64,000 bases of DNA from Dechloromonas denitrificans. GTDB taxonomy: Bacteria > Pseudomonadota > Gammaproteobacteria > Burkholderiales > Rhodocyclaceae. Position 1 is the first letter of the stretch; each line of letters begins with the position of its first letter. The notes beneath the pieces were generated by a model. The model made no database searches. It was not told the DNA's origin and was given only the letters and a program-made list of their open reading frames with translations. Of the stretch, positions 38,730-47,173 are shown one piece after another. The position numbers were made by a program, and so were the translations under genes. The DNA is taken from positions 806,001-870,000 of the forward strand of contig NZ_CP075185.1 of assembly GCF_020510685.1 (NCBI RefSeq), given 5' to 3'.

Positions 38730-39052
38730 GCACGCATGACATCCTGCACCGTCTCTCCGAGACGCTGGCTTCCCGCCGCAATGCGGATCCGGAAAAGTCT
38801 TACACCGCCAAATTGTTTTCCGAAGGCCCGGACTCCATCCTGAAGAAGATCGGCGAGGAGTGTGCCGAACTGATCATGGCGGCCAAGGATGGCAAGCGTC
38901 TGAACATCGTCTGGGAGTCGACCGACGTGATTTACCACGTGCTGGTCCTGCTCGCCTTCTATGGCTTGAGTATCGAGGACGTCTCGCAGGAAATGCGTCG
39001 CCGTGAAGGTATTTCCGGTATCGACGAAAAGGCGGCACGAGGCACCAAGTGA
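38726..39052 (+). CDS. hisE: Phosphoribosyl-ATP pyrophosphatase
   Basis: HisE has 108 residues and an all-alpha MazG-like fold. KKIGEECAELIMAAKDG and ESTDVIYHVLVLLA carry the metal-binding Glu/Asp residues. It hydrolyses PR-ATP to PR-AMP before HisI. It overlaps hisI by 4 nt. Confidence 0.95.
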   Translation: MSTHDILHRLSETLASRRNADPEKSYTAKLFSEGPDSILKKIGEECAELIMAAKDGKRLNIVWESTDVIYHVLVLLAFYGLSIEDVSQEMRRREGISGIDEKAARGTK

Positions 39053-39399
39053 GCGACTGCATTTTCTGCAAGATTGTCGACGGCAAGATTCCGGCCCAGA
39101 AGGTCTACGAAGACGAGGATATTCTCGCTTTCAACGACATCAACCCGGCACGGCCGGTACATGTGTTGCTGATTCCAAAAAAACACATTACGTCGCTGGC
39201 TACTGCAACGGCCGACGATACGCCGGTGCTTGGCAAGATGCTGGCCAAGGCCAACGAAATCGCGACGGCGCAGGGCAGCGCCGATGGCTTTCGTGTCATC
39301 ATCAATACTGGACGGGTGGGGCAGCAGGAAGTGCCGCATCTGCATATACATATCGTGGGCGGACCGGACCCGGTCGGCCCCATGCTGAAACGCCTCTAG
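39049..39399 (+). CDS. hinT: HIT-family purine nucleoside phosphoramidase
   Basis: The 116-residue HIT protein has the zinc-like site CIFCKIVDGKIPA and the histidine triad VPHLHIHIVGG. Its family hydrolyses AMP-lysine and similar phosphoramidates. It overlaps hisE by 4 nt (GTG start) and precedes tatA. Confidence 0.93.
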   Translation: MSDCIFCKIVDGKIPAQKVYEDEDILAFNDINPARPVHVLLIPKKHITSLATATADDTPVLGKMLAKANEIATAQGSADGFRVIINTGRVGQQEVPHLHIHIVGGPDPVGPMLKRL

Positions 39400-39408
39400 G
39401 AGACAATC

Positions 39409-39639
39409 ATGGGCAGTTTTTCCATTTGGCACTGGTTGATCGTTCTGGTCATCGTGATGCTGGTTTTTGGTACCAAGAAGTTGCGTAACGTCGGTCAGGA
39501 TCTCGGCGGTGCGGTCAAGGGTTTCAAGGATGGCATGAAGGAAGCCAACGCCGATGGCAAGCCGGCGGAAGCCGCGCCGACCCAGCAGGTCAATGGCCAG
39601 ACCATCGATGTCGAAGTCAAGGAAAAAACAAAATCCTAG
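39409..39639 (+). CDS. tatA: Twin-arginine translocase subunit TatA
   Basis: The 76-residue protein has the TatA pattern: a short N-terminus, one helix ([21 protein letters not shown]), an FGTKKL hinge, an amphipathic helix ([15 protein letters not shown]) and a charged tail. It forms the channel that exports folded proteins. AGGAGA lies 5-10 nt before the ATG. Confidence 0.95.
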   Translation: MGSFSIWHWLIVLVIVMLVFGTKKLRNVGQDLGGAVKGFKDGMKEANADGKPAEAAPTQQVNGQTIDVEVKEKTKS

Positions 39640-39687
39640 TCCTCACGGACGGCGGGCTGATCCCGCTCGCCAGCAAAGTATCCGGAA

Positions 39688-40053
39688 ATGTTTGATATCG
39701 GTTTCTCCGAACTCATGGTGATCGGCATCGTCGCCTTGCTCGTCATCGGGCCTGAGCGTCTGCCGAAAGTCGCCCGTACGGTCGGGCATTTGCTCGGTCG
39801 CGCCCAGCGTTATGTCAGTGACGTCAAGTCCGATATCAACCGGGAAATTCAGCTCGACGAATTGAAGAAGCTGCAGACGCAGGTCACCGATTCGGCCCGC
39901 GAACTGGAGAGTTCAGTCCGCAGCGAGTACGAAACCGCGCGTAGCGCGGTCGAAGCCCCCGTTCAGGAGGTTGTCGGTGAATTGGCTGCAGTTACTCAGT
40001 CCACTTCGCCCATTCCGCTCTCCAGCGATACGCCGGACAAGTCGACCGTATGA
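39688..40053 (+). CDS. tatB: Twin-arginine translocase subunit TatB
   Basis: The 121-residue protein starts MFDIGFSELMVIGIVALLVI with the Glu and Gly-Pro-Glu-Arg-Leu-Pro hinge typical of TatB. A long amphipathic helix and a Ser/Thr/Pro-rich tail follow. It recognises twin-arginine signals with TatC. A 48-nt gap separates it from tatA. Confidence 0.95.
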   Translation: MFDIGFSELMVIGIVALLVIGPERLPKVARTVGHLLGRAQRYVSDVKSDINREIQLDELKKLQTQVTDSARELESSVRSEYETARSAVEAPVQEVVGELAAVTQSTSPIPLSSDTPDKSTV

Positions 40054-40889
40054 CTGATCAGCAGGCGAATTCGGCACCGGAAGAATCCTTTATCTCCCAT
40101 CTCGTGGAACTGCGTGACCGCCTGTTGCGCAGTTTGATCGCGGTAGGGGTAATGCTCGGCATCCTGTGCTTCTATCCGGGGCCGGGCGAGATTTACGACC
40201 TGCTTGCCGCGCCGCTGACCAAGGCGCTGCCCGAGGGTACCAAGATGGTTGCCATCGGTGTCATTACGCCGTTCATGGTGCCGCTCAAGGTCACCGCTAT
40301 GGTCGCCTTCGTGCTGTCGCTACCGTTCATCCTTTACCAGATGTGGTCGTTCATCGCGCCGGGTTTGTATGCCCATGAGCGGCGTCTGGGTATCCCGTTG
40401 ATTATTTCCAGCACATTGCTTTTCGTAATGGGGATGTCCTTCTGCTACTTCTTCGTATTTGGGCAGGTTTTCCAGTTTATCGCCAGCTTTGCCCCGAAAA
40501 GCATCACCCCCGCACCTGACATCGAAGCCTATCTGTCTTTCGTGATGACGATGTTCCTGGCCTTCGGGATTGCTTTTGAGGTACCGGTGGCGCTCGTCGT
40601 GCTGGTCAAGCTTGGCGTGGTGACCGTCGAAAAGCTGAAGGAATGGCGCTCATATTTTGTTGTCGGTGCCTTTATCGTCGCTGCCGTGGTTACTCCGCCG
40701 GACGTCGTTTCGCAATTGGCCCTGGCGATCCCGATGTGTCTGCTCTACGAAATTGGTATTCTGGCGGCCCGCCTGGTCTCCCGGCCGGCGCCGGAAGAGG
40801 CGACAGTGGTGGACAGCGAAAATTCCGTGGCAATGGATGCCGAAATCGACAAGGCGGATGCCGAGTTCCGCAAACTGACCGGAAAATAG
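40050..40889 (+). CDS. tatC: Twin-arginine translocase subunit TatC
   Basis: This 279-residue protein has six membrane helices and the TatC signature FISHLVELRDRLLRSL near the N-terminus. The conserved loop residues (TPFMVPLKVTAMVAFVLSLP, FIAPGLYAHERR) are present. The C-terminal tail is longer and more acidic than in E. coli TatC. It overlaps tatB by 4 nt and abuts the convergent yafJ stop with no gap. Confidence 0.96.
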   Translation: MTDQQANSAPEESFISHLVELRDRLLRSLIAVGVMLGILCFYPGPGEIYDLLAAPLTKALPEGTKMVAIGVITPFMVPLKVTAMVAFVLSLPFILYQMWSFIAPGLYAHERRLGIPLIISSTLLFVMGMSFCYFFVFGQVFQFIASFAPKSITPAPDIEAYLSFVMTMFLAFGIAFEVPVALVVLVKLGVVTVEKLKEWRSYFVVGAFIVAAVVTPPDVVSQLALAIPMCLLYEIGILAARLVSRPAPEEATVVDSENSVAMDAEIDKADAEFRKLTGK

Positions 40890-41696
40890 TCAGGCTGTTT
40901 TTTTGCTCGGCCCGGGGCGGGTCGCCAGCGTCTTGGTGGCTGTCCCTTCCTCGAACCACCACAGAGTTCCTGCCGGCATTTCGATCCATGCCTCGTTGTC
41001 GGTTAATGGCAAGGTGGCGATCACGGCCACCCGGTCCTCGGGCGTCGTGACGTTGCTGAAGTCGACCGTGACATCATGGTCCATCAGGTGGGCCTGGGTA
41101 AAAGGTGCCTGGCGGATGATGTAGCTGAGCTTGGTCGAGGCATGGGCAAACAGCCAGTCGCCATTCGACAGCAGGAAGTTGAATTCACCGTGACCGGCAA
41201 TTTCCAGCGTCAAGGCATGGACTGCATCGAACAGTGCGGTATGCGCCGGAGCCGTGCTGCCGAAGCGTTGGCGCAATTCCTGGAGCAACCAGCAAAATGC
41301 CCGCTCGCTGTCGGTCAGCCCGACCGGCAGGAAGCTGCCGTCGAGGTTTGGCGTGAAATCCAGCAGATTGCCGTTGTGGGCAAAAATCCAGTAGCGTCCC
41401 CACAGTTCGCGCATGAACGGGTGGGTGTTTTCGAGACCGATGGCCCCTTGCGTCGCCTTGCGGATGTGGGAAATGACGTTTTTCGAACGAATCGGATAAT
41501 GGCGGACCAGTTCGGCGACCGGTGAGGTGCACGACGGTTGCGGGTCGAGAAACAGGCGGGTGCCTTTGCCTTCAAAGAAGGCGATGCCCCAGCCGTCGGA
41601 ATGAACATCGGTGGCGCCACCTCTGGCCTGAAAGCCGGTGAACGAAAAGCAGATGTCGGTCGGCACGTTGCAGTTCATGCCGAGCAGCTGGCACAT
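40890..41696 (-). CDS. yafJ: Class II glutamine amidotransferase, YafJ type
   Basis: This 268-residue Ntn-type amidotransferase domain starts at the nucleophile Cys2 (MCQLLGMNCNVPTDICFSF). It has the core motifs HSDGWGIAFFEG, SHIRKATQG and IFAHNGNLLD. The ATG at 41696 is the last base of the left 38-bp island repeat, so the first 38 nt of coding sequence are duplicated at 48063-48100. The present upstream region belongs to the island and supplies a new purine-rich ribosome site (AAAAGAGAGAAAAA). In the pre-insertion arrangement the gene followed degS after 3 nt. Confidence 0.9.
   Translation of the reverse strand: MCQLLGMNCNVPTDICFSFTGFQARGGATDVHSDGWGIAFFEGKGTRLFLDPQPSCTSPVAELVRHYPIRSKNVISHIRKATQGAIGLENTHPFMRELWGRYWIFAHNGNLLDFTPNLDGSFLPVGLTDSERAFCWLLQELRQRFGSTAPAHTALFDAVHALTLEIAGHGEFNFLLSNGDWLFAHASTKLSYIIRQAPFTQAHLMDHDVTVDFSNVTTPEDRVAVIATLPLTDNEAWIEMPAGTLWWFEEGTATKTLATRPGPSKKTA
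41659..41696. repeat. Left island attachment site (38-bp direct repeat, copy 1)
   Basis: The sequence begins GTCGGCACGTTGCAGTTCAT and ends GCTGGCACAT. It is identical to 48063-48100 over 38 bp and differs at the next base on both sides. It covers codons 1-13 of yafJ, so the recombination target is a protein-coding gene and not a tRNA. Confidence 0.9.
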
Positions 41697-41778
41697 TTTT
41701 TCTCTCTTTTCATGATAGCCTGTCCGCTCTAAAGGCTTGCAGTACAGGCGCTTTGCGGGGTTTGTCGGGTTTTTTTGA

Positions 41779-41823
41779 GGTGACACAAACGGCCGTGATT
41801 CGGATACACAACATGGTGACACA
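41779..41823 (+). promoter_or_regulatory. Two integrase arm-type motifs before the integrase gene
   Basis: GGTGACACA occurs at 41779-41787 (extended to GGTGACACAAA) and again at 41815-41823, 36 bp apart in the same orientation. The second copy ends on the first base of the integrase ATG. A third copy (48010-48020) sits beside the other attachment site. The pattern suits integrase arm binding and possible self-repression. Confidence 0.55.
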
Positions 41824-43328
41824 TGACCACGCAATTCTTACACAAAAAGAAGGAATCTAGCCTCTGGTACTACCGGCGTAGATTCCCGCAAGATGTTGCA
41901 CGGGTAGTCGGAAAGTCAGTGCACATGCAGAGCCTTCAGACTTCAATTAAGCGTGACGCGGAGCGAATGGCTCGAATGGTAGCGGTACAGTTCGATTCGA
42001 TCTGTGAGGAAGCTAGGCGGGATCACAAGTTTCAGCAGGAGATAAAGCACGTGGAACTTGCATCAGCGCACGGGGCTGAAGCTAAGCGAGTTGTTAGTGC
42101 AGCCAGCGCAGCCGGTGCAGATGCCCAAAGAAGTCCAGAGAGCGTCTTAGCTCGGGTTCCTGAGTTGATTCGGCTTGCAGCTACTCGGGTGGTGGAAGAG
42201 CAGCAACGTGATCCGCAGGGCTGGCTAGATACCATCAGGCGCTGGAAGGATTATTACTCGTCTGCGCTTACCGCACCTATGCCCAGCCCCGGCCCTCAGA
42301 CGGCTATAGAAGCGCAGGCGTGTCTGAATGGAATCGAGTTGGCAATACAGGGGCAGCCGCTTCCCCCGCAACCAGCTGCGGACTCGAACGCATTACAACG
42401 GCCGATTGCTGCACTATCCGGGAACGAGTCCTGTGCAGAAACATGGGCATCGCTTTGTGACCGTGCATTGCGTGAGTACCAGCACAAGGTAAGTCTTCCC
42501 CGGTACAAGCTGGCGCAGTCGAAATTGCCTGAAGTAAAGGCGGCGGGCTGCACCGAGTTGGAGATTCAGGAAGGATTACGAGGCTGGTGCAACGCTCGCT
42601 TGCTGGAGGTTCAGCCTCGAACTGTAAAGGGGCAACTTGACTGTATGGTGTCTGCACTCCGGTGCGTTCTACCTAAGCTGACTGCTCCAGTGCTGCGGGA
42701 GCTTCAAGGCGTTATGCAGCCGCGTGTCGGTGATCGGCAGAGCATGCCGATTCAGGAAATACGTGCAGCGGTGAATGCATTCAAGAGCAGGCCGGTTCCT
42801 ATAAAGGTTAGGAAGGACTTCGGGGGTGGAGCTTCACAGTTCGATGCTATAGCTGTTGAGGTGCTGGCCGTGCTTGGCATGCGGCCAAGCGAGTTGATCA
42901 AGGCTAGACCAAATGCCCTTGTGACACAGGAAGATGTGTTCGGAAAACAAGGGTTGTTCTTGCGGCTTGTTGATGGAAAGAACAAGGCATCGGAGCGAGA
43001 TATACCTCTAAGCGACGGAACTCGGGAGGTTCTGCCAGTTCAGCAATTGCGGGAGATGTTGGAATGGCAGGAGAAAAACACTCGCTCAATAGCTGGCGCT
43101 GTTACCTCGCTGGGTACTAGGTTCAAGGCTATGACTAGCGGATATACTCTGTATCAGATGCGGCATTCATGGAAAGACCTAGCTGTGCATGCTGGCGTAG
43201 ATTCAGAGTTACGCGAGCGCTTGATGGGGCACAAGTTGCCGGGAGTCGCTGCAACGTATGGTTCAGGTATTCCGCTGGAGAAAGGGCTGGATTCTCTGAT
43301 GCTGGTTCGTAGAGCCATTGAACTTTAG
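41823..43328 (+). CDS. Tyrosine recombinase (integrase) of the island
   Basis: The protein has 501 residues. The N-terminus (SSLWYYRRRFPQDVARVVGK) matches the domain found at the front of many phage/island integrases. A long Ala/Gln-rich linker follows, then a core-binding domain, and the catalytic domain occupies about 315-500. Visible active-site residues are Arg in LGMRPSELIKAR, Arg in YQMRHSWKDL, His in LMGHKLPG and the Tyr nucleophile in AATYGSG. The usual first His of the HxxR box is replaced by Tyr (YQMR), a known variant position. It lies 126 bp inside the left repeat, the normal place for an integrase. Confidence 0.9.
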   Translation: MTTQFLHKKKESSLWYYRRRFPQDVARVVGKSVHMQSLQTSIKRDAERMARMVAVQFDSICEEARRDHKFQQEIKHVELASAHGAEAKRVVSAASAAGADAQRSPESVLARVPELIRLAATRVVEEQQRDPQGWLDTIRRWKDYYSSALTAPMPSPGPQTAIEAQACLNGIELAIQGQPLPPQPAADSNALQRPIAALSGNESCAETWASLCDRALREYQHKVSLPRYKLAQSKLPEVKAAGCTELEIQEGLRGWCNARLLEVQPRTVKGQLDCMVSALRCVLPKLTAPVLRELQGVMQPRVGDRQSMPIQEIRAAVNAFKSRPVPIKVRKDFGGGASQFDAIAVEVLAVLGMRPSELIKARPNALVTQEDVFGKQGLFLRLVDGKNKASERDIPLSDGTREVLPVQQLREMLEWQEKNTRSIAGAVTSLGTRFKAMTSGYTLYQMRHSWKDLAVHAGVDSELRERLMGHKLPGVAATYGSGIPLEKGLDSLMLVRRAIEL

Positions 43329-43483
43329 CGAAAAGAGATAGATCACGTAGGCGCGAAAGGGATTCAAATCATGAACGCACGTTTATTACAATATTTGCTG
43401 CGTATCCAATATTGGTTGTGCTGAGACTTTACCTATCAAGAATGTGATGCTGAGAAAGGCAAGATTCTTGGCGAGAAATTAAT

Positions 43484-44233
43484 ATGTTTTCAATTAGGGT
43501 ATTTATGCGTGTTCTCCTTGGTCTTGTATTACTTCTTCTCAGCCCCTGTGCGCTTTCTCAAAGCGCTAGCTTTCCAAGTCAATGCCAGGAAATGCTGAGG
43601 TTCCCAACACCAACTAATGAAGCTCTCTGTAAGAATTTGCAGCCTGTATGGAGGTCCGCGCACGATCAGTATATTAATGCTTTAGGTAGGGTTCAAACAT
43701 TTGCCGAATGGAATAAGTTGTGGGAGAGTAGGATTTTGTTTATATCCAAATTCTACAACTGTCAAATTAAAGGTTATGTTCCAGAGGTTACTGAGTGTTT
43801 AAGATCAGCGTTCGAAGATATATCTAATCAATTGCCTGTTCTCGACGCGACATCAGAACAGCTATCGGAATTGACAGGTAAGGCGAATAAAGTAAATGAC
43901 TCAATCTATAGTCTTGTGAATGATAGATTGCATAAATGTAAGTTGGACAGAATAAAGGCATTGGATGATGGTGTTTCACCTGCTAGAGATATTGCGGTTG
44001 CGGTAAGTCCCGCTTGTAAGCGTGAGGCAAGTGAGTTAGCACGGATTTTCTATGCTGCGTTGAGTGTCGCTTTAATTGGAGATATTCAAAACTTGGGTAA
44101 GATCAGGGAGCGCGGGGAAGAATTTATTTCGCCAGAAAATGTAATTGTTACGGTTTTAGAGTATCGAGCTTCTATTCGAGATAAAGACTTGCAAAAAAAG
44201 AAAAACGTTAGTTCTCGTAAAGTAGAAAGTTAA
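43484..44233 (+). CDS. Island protein of unknown function, predicted secreted
   Basis: This 249-residue protein has a clear signal peptide (MRVLLGLVLLLLSPCALS|QS). The mature part is mainly helical and holds six cysteines (SQCQ, ALCK, YNCQ, TECL, HKCK, PACK), an even number consistent with periplasmic disulfides. A Lys-rich tail follows (KKKNVSSRK). No domain is recognised. The DNA is much more A/T rich than the chromosome. The ATG at 43484 has AGAAA upstream; the Met at residue 8 is an alternative. It is preceded by about 155 bp without features. Confidence 0.7.
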   Translation: MFSIRVFMRVLLGLVLLLLSPCALSQSASFPSQCQEMLRFPTPTNEALCKNLQPVWRSAHDQYINALGRVQTFAEWNKLWESRILFISKFYNCQIKGYVPEVTECLRSAFEDISNQLPVLDATSEQLSELTGKANKVNDSIYSLVNDRLHKCKLDRIKALDDGVSPARDIAVAVSPACKREASELARIFYAALSVALIGDIQNLGKIRERGEEFISPENVIVTVLEYRASIRDKDLQKKKNVSSRKVES

Positions 44234-44324
44234 TCATCTATTCGATGTTTAAATTGTTAGGGGTTTGCTTTGTTGATTTTGCTGATCTGAATATTGTTGG
44301 TAATTGTCATCTAAAACGTTGCGT

Positions 44325-44957
44325 TTATAGTTTCCAGCTGTCAAGGGCCGTGGCGGCTCTCGCGGGGTTTTCACGAATCCGATAAATGGCGGCGCGGGAA
44401 ATCCCCATTTTATTGGAGATGCACTGTATGGATTCTCCCGAGGCGAGCATTGATATAACAACATCCAGTTGTTCTCGGGTGAAGCTGGGTTTTCTGCCTT
44501 TGAATACTCCATTATTCTTTGCGTATTCAATGCCCGCTTTCTGGGCTTCCTTGGTGGCTTCGGCTTGAGCTTGTGCCAGAGCCGCCATGAACCCGATCAA
44601 AGCATCTCGCACTGCCTTTTGCATGGGGTCTGTTGCGCTACCATCAAACTCCAAGCGGTTAATCACCGTCTTGACGACTACTCCGCGCTGTATCAACTCG
44701 CGGATGCTGTCCGTAACATCGGAGTAGTTCCGGCCAAGGCGATCTACCCAGCGAACAACAAGCGTGTCTCCAGCCCTCAGGATGTCGAAGAGACGCTTCC
44801 CTTGGGGGCGGTCCTTGAGTTTCACGGCAACCCCGGAAACTCCGTCATCGGAAATTACGGTATCGAACTGAATTCCTAGTTCTTTCTCAGCGTGGCTTTG
44901 TTGATGCTCAATAGTCTGCTCAGATGTTGATACTCGGGCATATAAAATTGTGCTCAT
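44325..44957 (-). CDS. Serine recombinase (resolvase/invertase family)
   Basis: The 210-residue protein has an N-terminal resolvase catalytic domain with the nucleophile in LYARVSTSEQT (Ser10) and arginines in VVRWVDRLGRNYSD. The long E helix is FMAALAQAQAEATKEAQKAG. The C-terminal helix-turn-helix of the Hin/Tn3 type is SIQCISNKMGISRAAIYRI. Size and domain order are those of small resolvases. A group of related inverted motifs lies just upstream (44962-45080), a likely site of action and self-regulation. Confidence 0.92.
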   Translation of the reverse strand: MSTILYARVSTSEQTIEHQQSHAEKELGIQFDTVISDDGVSGVAVKLKDRPQGKRLFDILRAGDTLVVRWVDRLGRNYSDVTDSIRELIQRGVVVKTVINRLEFDGSATDPMQKAVRDALIGFMAALAQAQAEATKEAQKAGIEYAKNNGVFKGRKPSFTREQLDVVISMLASGESIQCISNKMGISRAAIYRIRENPARAATALDSWKL

Positions 44958-44961
44958 GATG

Positions 44962-45080
44962 TTTGTCCGTTGATGTGGTGTACGAACTGTATTCTGTCCG
45001 TATGGGTGAAGTCAAGTCTAACGGACGCAATTTGCGTATGGTTTTATCTGTCCGTACAGGCATACTCTAACGAACAAACG
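44962..45080. promoter_or_regulatory. Candidate res/operator site of the serine recombinase
   Basis: Five copies of a GTCCGT-like half-site occur. TTGTCCGTT (about 44963), CTGTCCGTA (about 44994) and CTGTCCGTA (about 45048) are on the plus strand. CTAACGGACG (about 45018) and CTAACGAAC (about 45067) read the other way. The last four form two imperfect inverted repeats of about 30-34 bp, the size of resolvase subsites. The segment directly precedes the resolvase ATG. Confidence 0.5.
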
Positions 45081-45085
45081 GAAGG

Positions 45086-45573
45086 CCGCAGGAGTGGTGC
45101 TGTGAGGTGCTCAGGCAGGGCTAAACACAATGTAGAGGTACTGCCTTGGGTATCTATTTATCGCTTGATAGACGGCTCAGGAGGGGCTGAGGGGGCGGGT
45201 TCAACAGCGCATTGAACGAAGGCTGTAGCGCACGAGTTGTGCATAAACAGATGCTAATGCAGCGGTTTGAAACAGGGTAGGAACAGCGGCATCAAGAACA
45301 GCGCAGGGTGAATGCGGGCAGGCCAAGAATCCCCCGGCAAGGCACCTAGAAGGCTCTCCGGCGAGGTTTCATGCTGGGGGCGGATGTTCAGCCACCGAGG
45401 GATTGAAGGCTCCGGAGGCGCTTGGATGGTATTATAAGAAAGCTCTGATTTACGTGCTTTAGGGATGGCTCAGGGAGGCCGGGAATCCATGAGTACTTAC
45501 TACGTAGTAGTAGGATATTCCCTGAAACCGAGGGTGCAAATGCACCCTGTCCGCACCCTCCCTGAATCCAATA
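45086..45573. other. Island spacer without a supportable gene
   Basis: No convincing coding frame was found. It holds short motifs: AACAGCG three times (45203, 45282, 45297), a 12-bp palindrome TACTACGTAGTA (45498-45509) and an inverted repeat AGGGTGCA-AA-TGCACCCT (45531-45548). The last may end transcription of the gene at 45574-46512 or bind a protein, but it lacks a T run. Confidence 0.4.
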
Positions 45574-46512
45574 TCAGCCATTCTTGGAGCGTCTGCGGAT
45601 GGATTTCACCGTATTCGGATTCATACCTAACCGATTTGCAATCTCAGTTTGCTTCTTGCCTTGGGCGTACAGAGCTAAAACCTTCTCCGCTGAGGTGGTG
45701 GCCCCTGCATCCGCAAGCGCTTCCCGGTTCTTCGTGCATTCCATCTGTTGCTCAAGCGCGCTTATCCTTGTCCCCTGCTCCTTCACTTGAGCTTTCAGCT
45801 TGTTAGCTATGTCGTAACCCTCGAACAGTACTACCCCGGCAGATAGGCTGTGGCTGAACTTTTGTGTCTGCGTACGTAGGTTCATACTGCGCTTTCCGTG
45901 GTGTTCAATCATCGCTTTCTCCACTGGGTGATTCTGAATTGCTGGCGAGTCGTACGCTTCCTGCACACGTTGCACTCGCAGGCTCTCACCAATGCGCTCA
46001 GCTTTTTTAGGATCGTTAGGGTAGGCTAAGTTGAGCACTTCATTCGCGCTCGGGTTCACACCATTTAGCTGTAGCTCTAGCTGAGTACAGATGACATGCA
46101 CGAAGTCCTTCACGCTATGCTGCATCGGCGGATTAGGTAGTGCTTGTAGAGCCTTCCCGCGCTTTGCATAGGCTGCTCTTATTTCTCGCTGGCATTCCGC
46201 AAAGGCTTGCTGTGCTGTGGGTGCTTGGCTCTTGGCTAACTCGATTGCCTTATCTGCACGCGGCAGGCCGTACCTCTGGATTAGCTCATCTCTACTGAGA
46301 ACTGCTACATCCTTCAGTGCTGCACGATCTAACACAGAGAGTTCGGGTTCGGAGTGTTGTGTTTGTGCTTTTGCCTTGTTGCAGGTTGTTCGATTCTCTA
46401 TCTCTGGCACTCGCATATCCGGGCCAGGTGCAGCAGCCTCATTGGCTTGTGCTAGAAGACTTTGAAGGCAGGTGCCTTGTTGGTGTTGATGTGTATCTAC
46501 TGATACTTGCAT
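45574..46512 (-). CDS. Island protein with coiled coil and C-terminal helix-turn-helix
   Basis: The 312-residue protein's last ~40 residues (AEKVLALYAQGKKQTEIANRLGMNPNTV and a basic tail RRRSKNG) form a helix-turn-helix like those of resolvases or LuxR-type proteins. A coiled coil (LKAQVKEQGTRISALEQQM) precedes it. The rest is Gln/Ala-rich with no catalytic motif. It probably binds DNA; its job is unknown. It is not clearly a recombinase or replication protein. The start at 46512 is the first ATG. Confidence 0.65.
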   Translation of the reverse strand: MQVSVDTHQHQQGTCLQSLLAQANEAAAPGPDMRVPEIENRTTCNKAKAQTQHSEPELSVLDRAALKDVAVLSRDELIQRYGLPRADKAIELAKSQAPTAQQAFAECQREIRAAYAKRGKALQALPNPPMQHSVKDFVHVICTQLELQLNGVNPSANEVLNLAYPNDPKKAERIGESLRVQRVQEAYDSPAIQNHPVEKAMIEHHGKRSMNLRTQTQKFSHSLSAGVVLFEGYDIANKLKAQVKEQGTRISALEQQMECTKNREALADAGATTSAEKVLALYAQGKKQTEIANRLGMNPNTVKSIRRRSKNG

Positions 46513-47173
46513 TTTGTATTTCCTGTGATGTGACCACTGGCTAGCACCCAGCCCTTAGCCGCATTCCCTCAGCGAGAGATGGACCAATGGGCACAGCACA
46601 TGAAACACAGTGGGAATGATTGATAAGCGAATAAAGATGTTTGCTAGATTTCTTTATCCATTCCGTGGCGCTCTAATTGGCAAGGAGCACGAGGCTTCCC
46701 CTTGTCCATTACCTGTGACTCTAAATGGCAGGGAGCGCAAGGAATCTGCTACTGGAGGAGGGTACGGGGGCAGTTAGTACGCGGGAGGGCACGGAGGGGG
46801 CTTCGCATGAGCGCAGTAAATTCAGGCTCGAATGCGGAATATCAACTGAGTTGACTGTCGCTTTTCATCAATGCTGGACAGCAAACGTCACGAACATGAC
46901 CGGCTCGGCACTGGGCTATGCAATCGTTATCAGACAGAGTTCGGCCAGAAGCGGAATTACGCTGTTGTTGCCCTTAGCAGCCATCCGTGAACGGTTTCAT
47001 GCTAACGTACTAACGAGCCGCTTTTCACACTATTTGGCGGGCAGTGACGTTCAAATCCAAATTTTCGAAATCCTGTAACTGTGATGCCTTCGTGAATTAT
47101 GGTTGTCGAATTTTAAGTAGACAGGCACTAAAGTAACGACGCAAAATATGTTGCCCTCGTTTTGGAGATAACA
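46513..47173. other. Island spacer with an imperfect direct repeat
   Basis: No well-supported gene is seen. Two 24-bp direct repeats, 20 of 24 identical, lie at 46671-46694 and 46719-46742 (CTCTAAnTGGCAnGGAGCnC pattern). A 117-codon open frame at 46725-47078 has a composition unlike a protein and no ribosome site. Confidence 0.4.

Noticed and set aside
44970..45215. 81-codon frame after the resolvase start
   Set aside because: It runs through the candidate res repeats and has no protein-like pattern.
45203..45304. Three AACAGCG copies as replication iterons
   Set aside because: Only 7 bp long, irregular spacing and no replication protein recognised. Too weak to call an origin.
46725..47078. 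117-codon plus-strand frame in the island
   Set aside because: No ribosome site, unlikely amino-acid composition, and a direct repeat runs through its start. It is left as spacer.
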